A stretch of 12,003 nucleotides of DNA from Candidatus Poseidoniaceae archaeon. Its GTDB lineage: Archaea > Thermoplasmatota > Poseidoniia > Poseidoniales > Poseidoniaceae. The stretch covers positions 1 through 12,003 of the forward strand of contig JAKMFF010000259.1 of NCBI GenBank assembly GCA_022425585.1, written 5' to 3'. How positions within the stretch are numbered: the first letter of the stretch is position 1; every line of letters begins with the position of its first letter. The position numbers and the translations under genes were made by a program. The notes beneath the pieces are model-generated. The model searched no databases. It was not told the origin of the DNA and saw nothing but the letters and a program-made list of their open reading frames with translations. This document shows positions 6,339 to 12,003 of this stretch, piece after piece.

Positions 6339-7367
6339 ATGGCGGAAGCGGCACTCGAGTTAATCGATGTAACATTTCGCCACAAAATTTCAGCCCCCAA
6401 ATTTTCCAACCCTTGGAATAAGCGACAAGGACCCGGAGTATTCTCGTTGAATCTCACCCTACCTAAAGGCGAAATTCTCGGACTTGTTGGGCCAAATGGC
6501 GCCGGCAAGACCACCTTGCTGCGAGTATTAGCAGGAGTAATACCCTTAGACAGTGGCACGATAAGACTCAACGGCGATGACCTAAATCAAAGCCCTGAAG
6601 CGATTGATTATTTGTTACGCTGTAATGTTGGACATATGCCAGAACAAGTCAGATGGAACGGTTCTGAAAGCGTGTTGGAAACCGTGAAGTCATTTGCTGA
6701 AATGCGAGAAGGCGATGTCAACTCAAAAAAATTACTCGACTTAGTAGGTCTTTCTTCTAAATTAAATGATGGATTAGACACCCTGAGCCAAGGAATGCGT
6801 CAACGACTTAGCCTAGCAATTTCATTAATGAGTTCCCCCAAAATATTGCTTCTGGATGAGCCTTTCAATGGACTCGACCCCGTTGCAGCAAAGTCTGTTG
6901 AAAAGATGGTTAAGCAACTCGCTGAAAATGGAGTAAGTATCATTATTTCATCGCATCATGTTTCTGGCATGGCAGGTTTTGTTGACCGCCTAGCATTAAT
7001 TCACAAAGGCCAAATTGTCGCTGAGGGTCAAATTTCAGAAATTGAACGTGATTTAGGATTAAATGATAGAGTTGCAATTGGCGGAAAAGGCGAGTTACCT
7101 GAATTTGAGAAATTACTCGATAAGAACAGTAAGTTGATTTCATCAAATTACACGGACAATAACTGGAAGGCTATAATTTTCCAGCCAGACGCTAAACTAA
7201 TGTCTAGAATCTTAGGTAATAAGCATACCATCGATTTTTGGCAACCAAAAGCACCAGACATAGTCGAGATGCTGTGCAATGCAACTGGCTTAGAAATAGA
7301 AGAAATTGGCATGGATATTAACCAGGTTACAATGCTTCCTTTGAAAATTAGAGGCGGGGAAGAATGA
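6339..7367 (+). CDS. ABC-2 type exporter ATP-binding protein (NosF/CcmA-like)
   Basis: This is the cytoplasmic ATPase of a two-gene exporter. The domain starts at ALELIDVTFRHK. Motifs are Walker A GPNGAGKTT (51-59), Q-loop Gln103 in GHMPEQVRW, signature LSQGMRQR (149-156), Walker B KILLLDEP (168-175, Glu174) and H-loop His206 in IISSHH. After about residue 230 comes a C-terminal accessory region of some 110 residues, common in ATPases of ABC-2 exporters. An unusual insert (about 16-33, basic and Pro-rich, PKFSNPWNKRQGPG) lies between the first strand and the second, where most relatives have a shorter turn. It overlaps the permease gene by 4 bp (ATGA). The organisation resembles NosF-NosY, CcmA-type and drug or lipid exporters; the cargo cannot be read from the sequence. 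Confidence 0.92.
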   Translation: MAEAALELIDVTFRHKISAPKFSNPWNKRQGPGVFSLNLTLPKGEILGLVGPNGAGKTTLLRVLAGVIPLDSGTIRLNGDDLNQSPEAIDYLLRCNVGHMPEQVRWNGSESVLETVKSFAEMREGDVNSKKLLDLVGLSSKLNDGLDTLSQGMRQRLSLAISLMSSPKILLLDEPFNGLDPVAAKSVEKMVKQLAENGVSIIISSHHVSGMAGFVDRLALIHKGQIVAEGQISEIERDLGLNDRVAIGGKGELPEFEKLLDKNSKLISSNYTDNNWKAIIFQPDAKLMSRILGNKHTIDFWQPKAPDIVEMLCNATGLEIEEIGMDINQVTMLPLKIRGGEE

Positions 7368-8197
7368 TGTTAATTCCAGCTGAAATTTATGCCATTGCCC
7401 GGCGAATTTGTGTTGCAAAATGGAAATCTAATCGAATGATAATCATGTTACCAATCCTTATTTTGTTTATTCCCGGCATGGCATGGGGTTTTTCAGACCC
7501 GGATGTAATGCTCCCTGGAGGAATTACTCCGGATAATGTTCCTGAAGTTTTGTTTTACACTAGCTTAGGTGTAGTTTTTGCTGGCACAATGTGTGGCGTA
7601 TTATTGTCATTTGATGGCATAAGTCGAGACAGATTTAGTGGTGTTTTAGAAGTTAAACTATCTCAACCAATGCCGCGAAATAGCCAGTCTATTGGCATAG
7701 CATTGGGCTATTGGGCCGCAATATTAATCCCGGTCTGGACTTTATGGTTAATCTCTACAATAATTGCCATGTATCGTTTGGATGCATCAATAGAAATTAT
7801 TGATTTAATTATTTCCTTTACCGGTGTTGCTTTGGTTTTGCTGTGGTATGTTTTGTTTAGTTTGATTGCTTCAACATATTCCAAAGATCAGGGTACTTCG
7901 ATCGCCTTTGGCGTTGGAATGTGGTTTCTGTTTACCTTTTTGTGGGCACTAGTCACCTCTATGGTTGCTTTTGCCTCGGGAGTTGAAATTGGCGAAGTAA
8001 ATAATACTGAGATGATTAAACTCGAAGGTTATCTCGACCTTCTTTCGCCAAATGGCGTGTTTCACCATTTATTGGAAACTACGCTAGATGACGTTGACCG
8101 TGGAGTCCCTAGGTTGATTTCTTGGTTATCTGCGTTGATTTGGACCTGTATACCTTGGTATTGGTTCAAATTCCGCCTTAACCAAATCAAACCATAA
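7364..8197 (+). CDS. ABC-2 type transporter permease (NosY-like)
   Basis: This six-helix membrane subunit pairs with the ATPase just upstream. Hydrophobic segments are near 25-42, 64-83, 108-137, 145-170, 178-204 and 250-268. The cytoplasmic block FDGISRDRFSGVLEVKLSQP (83-102), followed by MPR, matches the conserved stretch of ABC-2/NosY permeases in which a Gly-x-Leu-Glu segment precedes a Gln-Pro-x-x-Arg turn. Tandem ATGs at 7364 and 7367 both fit; the first makes the classic ATGA overlap with the ATPase stop. The length of 277 residues is normal for the family. The large secreted protein gene begins 60 bp downstream in the same orientation and may share the transcript. A weak AT-rich run near 8227-8236 could be a separate leaderless promoter for that gene. 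Substrate unknown. Confidence 0.88.
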   Translation: MMLIPAEIYAIARRICVAKWKSNRMIIMLPILILFIPGMAWGFSDPDVMLPGGITPDNVPEVLFYTSLGVVFAGTMCGVLLSFDGISRDRFSGVLEVKLSQPMPRNSQSIGIALGYWAAILIPVWTLWLISTIIAMYRLDASIEIIDLIISFTGVALVLLWYVLFSLIASTYSKDQGTSIAFGVGMWFLFTFLWALVTSMVAFASGVEIGEVNNTEMIKLEGYLDLLSPNGVFHHLLETTLDDVDRGVPRLISWLSALIWTCIPWYWFKFRLNQIKP

Positions 8198-8257
8198 ACG
8201 GTTATTTGTCATTATGTAAGCCAAAGAGTATTAGACAAGCAGACCATACCGATAGGC

Positions 8258-10231
8258 ATGGCAGCAAGACGTAACTATGTTCCCGCCACCGCGATTACCA
8301 TGTTCATTCTAATGCTCTTGATGAGCATGAGTTCAGCTATCAGCAGCAATGAACTAACAGTTAACGAAACTCAAAATACTGAAGGAAGGCAAGGCAGTGA
8401 TGGCCTTTCCGATGTTGACTGTTCAGGATATACCTTCGAAGATTTATTCGATTACAATTTTGCTTTATTCAACATCGATATTGAAGAGGATTGGGCTAAC
8501 GCCGGAATGACAGCAACCGCTTACGTAAACGGCAGTAACTCTGCAACTGTACGTGACAACTTAGATGAATTATTTGATGGCGCTCCTGGCGGCAATAATG
8601 ATTGGCTTAGTACTGATGAGCGTGAGGCTGTAAGGGAGATTGGCCCAATGTGTATCGAAGACATGGATACTAGGCTAGGTGTAAGAGAGGGCGTCCCCCA
8701 CCGAACTGCCAGTGGCGTTGATTGGAATGACATGGAATTCGTCGAATCTGGAATCGCTCTTGATGAAGTTGATTTGATTGCCCCTAACCACCCTGAAGAA
8801 CGTCAATGCAGTAACTTTGGCGCATCAGCCGACTGTCGAGAAATTCCAACTTATGCCACTGACGATTTGCAGATAAGTATGTTTGTAAAAAGTGGTGAAG
8901 AAACAAACATGAGGTTTGATCAACTACCAAATAAGGGTGTTTCAGACTTTACCTTGGCCCTTAATGTCACCAATATGACCAATGCTGAATTAGTCTTGAC
9001 CTTCCCCGCATTACAAGGACTTAGAATTGCTAATTATTCAATGGAAGATGATGGTGTAGCATTACAAGAAGGAGTTGACTATGTTGCTCCTACTGAAGAA
9101 TTCCTGCCCGATGGCAAACTAAGAATATACCAATCTGTCGATTATGAAAAATCTCTTTGGCCAATGGGTCGTAACCTATTCATCGACTTTACTACTGCTG
9201 AACCAGAGTCTAACGATTTACCACAATGGACATCTTATCATCCAAATAATAATTCAATAATTCCGTTAATGACCGGAACCGAATACCTCACTATTGCGGC
9301 AGACGATTTAGCAGACTGGGCTACTGATTCCAACGGTTGGAACCTAGACTGCACATTTACTGATGCCGGATGGAGTGCAAGACAAGATGAAACTGGTAAC
9401 CTACTGGTTACCTCTCCATCTGGGACCGCTTCAACAGTGGCAACCTGTGGAATTGTCGATCCATTTGGCGCTGTAGCCGTGGAAACTCTTGATTTCACCT
9501 TTGGCCAACCATTTACTGCAACAGCAGACATCACCGATGGTGAGAACATCGACTTTACTGTGACCCCTACTGGATTAGTGGCTGAAATGACTGTTAGTGC
9601 TCATGCTCATCAAGACGGAAATATGGGCTCTATGAGATCTTCAATGGCTAGTAACCAACCGGTAACTATTGCGTTACCCATGGACGGCTTAAAGCCAGGA
9701 ATGGTAATGGTAATGGGTTCTGCAAGTGCCAATAATATGATGAACTTTGACTATATGTTAGACTATGGATTAGAGAAACAAAGTCTTCCACCAACTGTAA
9801 CGCTTAAGATGAGTTTTGATGGAATGAATGCAACTTGGGATGCAACAGGATTACAATTCACCCTAAAGGGAACAGTTTCAGACCCTGATGGCGAGCAAGT
9901 TTCAATGTCCCTTCAATTGTGTGGGGCTGAAGCAACAGATTTCACCAAAGTTGGAATTAATTGGGAGATTGATGTTTCAATAGCTACTTGTGTACTTCAA
10001 GAAATTGCCACATATGACATAATCATCACTGCTACAGATGAATCATCGGTAGCCACTACCCTAGAAATAAATGTAGCAGACCCTAATGCTGTTGATGATT
10101 CTAATGACGGATCAACAAGCGACAGTGATAGTGGAGATGACAGTAGTGCACTACCAAGTGTATCGCTATTAGCAACACTAAGCGTCACTCTTCTTGGCGC
10201 TGCATTTGCTAGAAGAAAGCAGGAACTTTGA
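8258..10231 (+). CDS. Secreted, surface-anchored protein with C-terminal sorting-type tail and Met/His-rich segment (657 aa)
   Basis: I do not recognise the main domain. A Sec signal peptide spans 1-27 (basic start, hydrophobic core near 11-22, likely cut after SSA). The mature protein is acidic, with several N-x-S/T sites and Cys residues at 55, 132, 184, 193, 365, 397, 555 and 578, suggesting extracellular disulfides. Residues 440-500 are rich in Met and His (HAHQDGNMGSM, then many Met), a composition seen in copper-handling proteins. Residues 512-607 look like an Ig/cadherin-type beta domain, with SDPDGE near 541. A Ser/Asp/Gly linker (609-630) leads to Leu-Pro, one helix (about 634-651) and Arg-Arg-Lys. 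This arrangement resembles archaeal and bacterial C-terminal sorting or anchoring tails such as the PGF-CTERM type, though without its PGF motif. It follows the ABC-2 exporter genes and precedes gar1 by 21 bp. Metal binding is only inferred. Confidence 0.8.
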   Translation: MAARRNYVPATAITMFILMLLMSMSSAISSNELTVNETQNTEGRQGSDGLSDVDCSGYTFEDLFDYNFALFNIDIEEDWANAGMTATAYVNGSNSATVRDNLDELFDGAPGGNNDWLSTDEREAVREIGPMCIEDMDTRLGVREGVPHRTASGVDWNDMEFVESGIALDEVDLIAPNHPEERQCSNFGASADCREIPTYATDDLQISMFVKSGEETNMRFDQLPNKGVSDFTLALNVTNMTNAELVLTFPALQGLRIANYSMEDDGVALQEGVDYVAPTEEFLPDGKLRIYQSVDYEKSLWPMGRNLFIDFTTAEPESNDLPQWTSYHPNNNSIIPLMTGTEYLTIAADDLADWATDSNGWNLDCTFTDAGWSARQDETGNLLVTSPSGTASTVATCGIVDPFGAVAVETLDFTFGQPFTATADITDGENIDFTVTPTGLVAEMTVSAHAHQDGNMGSMRSSMASNQPVTIALPMDGLKPGMVMVMGSASANNMMNFDYMLDYGLEKQSLPPTVTLKMSFDGMNATWDATGLQFTLKGTVSDPDGEQVSMSLQLCGAEATDFTKVGINWEIDVSIATCVLQEIATYDIIITATDESSVATTLEINVADPNAVDDSNDGSTSDSDSGDDSSALPSVSLLATLSVTLLGAAFARRKQEL

Positions 10232-10252
10232 TTTGACAAAGGATGTTTTATA

Positions 10253-11257
10253 ATGTTCATTGGTTCAATTGATTCACATAGCCACGAAGGTGGTTTACTC
10301 GCCTCATTTAGTGGTTCCTCACCAGCACTTGGTTCAATAATTGTTAGTTCTGATGACGGAACTTACATTGGTAAGATTGACGCTGTTTTAGGCGGTACTG
10401 AATCCCCTATCGCCCATATTGCCCATCTTGACCGCAAAATGGATGCTAGCCAATTCATCGGTATAGATGTCAAAATAAGACCCAAAGTAGAACGGGAGGA
10501 TCGCTTTGATAGATCTCGAGGTGACCGAAACGACAGGCGCCGTAATGATGACAGAGGCGGGAGAAGAGATGATAGAAGAGATTCTCGACGAGATAATCGC
10601 AGAGACTTCGGCAGAAACAATCGACGTGACAATTACAGGGATAACCGTTCTAGAGGAAATGACCGCAGAGATTCCCATGGAGACAATGATTGGGATTGTC
10701 CAAAATGCAACAATTCCAACTTTGCTAGAAGAGTAGAGTGTAACAGATGTGGTGCTCCAAAGCCGGGTGGGGGCGACTCTGGTGACAGAAGAAACTCTCG
10801 GTATGACTCTCGCCCGCCAAGAAGAGATAATCGTCGAGACTCTAGAGACCGTAATTTCAATAGACCTGAGCGAAAAACGTTTACTGACAATGATTGGGAA
10901 TGTAAAAAGTGTAATAACTCTAATTTTTCATTTAGAACAGAATGCAATAGATGCGGAGAACCCAAACCAGGCGGTGGAGGCAACAGCAGAGACCGTGGAC
11001 CACGCAGAGACGACCGTCCTAGAAGAGAGGGAGGTGCACGAAGAGAACGCGGACCACGCAGAGAGCGTGGACCAAGCAGGGATAGTCGTGGAAGTGACAG
11101 AGAGCGTGGACCAAGAAGAGAAGGAGGCGGTCGCCAAGAGCGAGACCAAACCGTTCGTAAATTCCGTCGCGCCAGAGGTAAATCATCTGGTCATGCGCAC
11201 AACAGAGGACCCCAACCCCTTGATACTCGTCCACTAAAAAGAAATAGAGATGATTAA
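10253..11257 (+). CDS. gar1: Gar1-domain protein with Arg/Asp/Gly-rich tail and two RanBP2-type zinc fingers
   Basis: The N-terminal domain (about 10-78) matches Gar1, the H/ACA ribonucleoprotein subunit that helps Cbf5 exchange substrate RNA during pseudouridylation. The visible pattern is ALGSIIVSSDDG, then YIGKIDAVLGG, SPIAHIAH, and MDASQFIGIDVKI, in the order seen in human Gar1 (IGKVDEIFG, MKASSF). From residue 80 the protein is low-complexity, dominated by Arg, Asp and Gly. Two zinc fingers sit in it: Trp147, Cys149, Cys152, Cys163, Cys166, and Trp215, Cys217, Cys220, Cys231, Cys234. Both follow the W-x-C-x2-C-x10-C-x2-C RanBP2 pattern with an NNSNF centre. The tail includes RERGPRR-type repeats. 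Known archaeal Gar1 proteins are short and lack these parts. The start ATG is preceded by AAAGGA at about 9 bases. The Gar1 call is by pattern; RNA binding by the tail is inferred. Confidence 0.85.
   Translation: MFIGSIDSHSHEGGLLASFSGSSPALGSIIVSSDDGTYIGKIDAVLGGTESPIAHIAHLDRKMDASQFIGIDVKIRPKVEREDRFDRSRGDRNDRRRNDDRGGRRDDRRDSRRDNRRDFGRNNRRDNYRDNRSRGNDRRDSHGDNDWDCPKCNNSNFARRVECNRCGAPKPGGGDSGDRRNSRYDSRPPRRDNRRDSRDRNFNRPERKTFTDNDWECKKCNNSNFSFRTECNRCGEPKPGGGGNSRDRGPRRDDRPRREGGARRERGPRRERGPSRDSRGSDRERGPRREGGGRQERDQTVRKFRRARGKSSGHAHNRGPQPLDTRPLKRNRDD
10994..11122 (+). repeat. Degenerate tandem repeat encoding RERGPRR-like units
   Basis: Within the gar1-fusion tail, residues 248-290 repeat the pattern Arg-Glu/Asp-Arg-Gly-Pro-Arg-Arg about five times. 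At the DNA level, variants of gagcgtggaccaagcag recur. The repetition probably arises by slippage in codons for Arg, Gly and Pro. It is coding sequence, not an intergenic repeat. Confidence 0.65.
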
Positions 11258-11282
11258 GTGATTCACTCACGAGCGTGGGTAT

Positions 11283-12003
11283 ATGAGCGCTGAAGATCAC
11301 TACCTTGATGCGTTAGAAGCTCTTGATAATGGGAACAAAGAAGAAGCTTTGATTCAAGCATACAAAGTGGTAAAATTGGATCCTGAACATGCTGATGCAT
11401 GGCAAGTGATTTCTGACTCTCATCTAAACCCAAAAGGACAGGCAGATAACTTAATTGAGGCTTCTAAATCACTGAGTGCTGTCAAGAAAATAGTGAATTT
11501 AGACCCTTCCAGAATTGATATGTGGGTAAGAGGGGGTAGATTACTTGCTGATGAATTAGGATTGATGATCGACGCCCTTGAATGGTGGCAAGAAGTTCGC
11601 CATCACGCTCCAGGTGAAGTTACTCCATTAATTGAACAAGCTACCATCATGGCTGATTTGGGGCTTTACGAGGAGGGTAGGGAAAGAATTGAGACTATAT
11701 TGAACGAAAATATGGATGTAGCAACCAGCCAATACGGCAGAGTCCACCAATTGCTTGGACTATTCAATTCGGCCATACAACAAGATCAAAATCAATATTT
11801 CAAACCCTGGGAAAAGCGCCACCCTGGTTGGCTAGCAATCGAATCAAAAATGCGCAAACCACCAGTTTCTGAAACCTTCATATTCATGTTGGTTACTGTA
11901 CCGATTCTGTTTGGTGTTGTTGTTTTATCAAACATGTTAGCTGGAGAAGGTTTCACTGCCTTTTGTCTTACTTCAATCGTTATCTTTGTTGCCGTGATTG
12001 CCG
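11283..12003 (+). CDS. TPR-containing membrane protein, 3'-truncated by the window edge
   Basis: The frame is open from ATG 11283 to the end of the window (240 residues), so the stop is outside. The N-terminal part contains tetratricopeptide-like helical pairs: about 3-36 (ALDNGNKEEALIQAYKVVKL then DPEHADAW), about 58-80 ending LDPSRIDMW, about 82-110 and about 114-144 (ADLGLYEEGRERIETIL). The DP-x-x-x-x-x-W junctions are typical TPR boundaries. After a basic segment (Lys174 to Lys192, with PWEKRHPGW), two hydrophobic helices begin near 197-218 and 222-240. This suggests a cytoplasmic TPR scaffold tethered to the membrane. It lies 25 bp after gar1, in the same direction, probably in one transcript. 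No specific partner can be named. Confidence 0.85.
   Translation, partial: MSAEDHYLDALEALDNGNKEEALIQAYKVVKLDPEHADAWQVISDSHLNPKGQADNLIEASKSLSAVKKIVNLDPSRIDMWVRGGRLLADELGLMIDALEWWQEVRHHAPGEVTPLIEQATIMADLGLYEEGRERIETILNENMDVATSQYGRVHQLLGLFNSAIQQDQNQYFKPWEKRHPGWLAIESKMRKPPVSETFIFMLVTVPILFGVVVLSNMLAGEGFTAFCLTSIVIFVAVIA

Noticed and set aside
8521..9549. Minus-strand open frames inside the secreted-protein gene
   Set aside because: Antisense shadows; the plus strand has a continuous signal-peptide-to-anchor protein.
10994..11122. Short-period repeats considered as a CRISPR-like array
   Set aside because: The units are degenerate, have no spacers of uniform length and lie inside a coding frame.
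10749..11237. Overlapping 162-codon frame on the plus strand inside the gar1 fusion gene
   Set aside because: It is a frame-shifted reading of Arg/Gly-rich repeats, giving an acidic repetitive product with no domain; the zinc-finger frame is clearly the coding one.
10363..11300. Several minus-strand open frames under the gar1 fusion gene
   Set aside because: Ser/Leu-rich antisense shadows of Arg-rich codons, without any recognisable fold or start context.
1..12003. tRNA, rRNA, insertion sequence or phage features
   Set aside because: Intergenic gaps are short (the longest is 202 bp at 5158-5359), and I saw no cloverleaf-like arms, terminal inverted repeats with a transposase, or integrase genes.

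Overview
The window looks like chromosomal DNA from an uncultured marine euryarchaeon, most likely Marine Group II (Ca. Poseidoniales) or a close relative. The evidence is a Gar1-type H/ACA RNP protein, TATA-like boxes at archaeal spacing with short or absent leaders, AT-leaning composition, acidic secreted proteins with a C-terminal membrane tail ending in RRK, and a bacterial-type glycerol-3-phosphate dehydrogenase. The lineage is an inference from gene content; no rRNA or other decisive marker is present.

Layout. (1) 1-1254, plus strand: gpsA, missing only its first few codons, then a 71-residue winged-helix protein. (2) 1259-5157, minus strand: a three-gene ABC importer operon with overlapping genes, in the order substrate-binding lipoprotein, ATPase, permease. 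The ATPase and permease are of the PhnC/PhnE type. The binding protein is a two-lobed protein carrying the signature motifs of metazoan transferrins: Asp/Glu, Tyr, Tyr and His iron-ligand positions, a Thr in SCHTG at the anion site, and the Cys pair around the cleft, in both lobes. (3) 5158-5359: its promoter, with two DtxR/IdeR-like palindromes on either side of the TATA box, and a perfect 8-bp hairpin. (4) 5360-6250, minus strand: an unrecognised membrane protein. (5) 6339-8197, plus strand: an ABC-2 type exporter (ATPase and permease, 4-bp ATGA overlap). (6) 8258-10231: a large secreted, cell-surface-anchored protein with a Met/His-rich stretch. (7) 10253-11257: a Gar1 domain fused to an Arg/Asp/Gly-rich tail holding two RanBP2-type zinc fingers. 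(8) 11283 to the window end: the start of a TPR membrane protein.

How the genes may work together. The minus-strand operon is best read as an iron uptake system. A membrane-tethered, transferrin-like lipoprotein would capture Fe(III) with a synergistic anion and pass it to a PhnE-type channel powered by the ATPase, with expression shut off by an iron-sensing DtxR-family repressor. The family motifs and palindromes are visible in the sequence; iron as the substrate is inferred. The Gar1 fusion is the second notable object: it carries an RG-rich tail like eukaryotic Gar1 and zinc fingers like FUS/EWS-type RNA-binding proteins.
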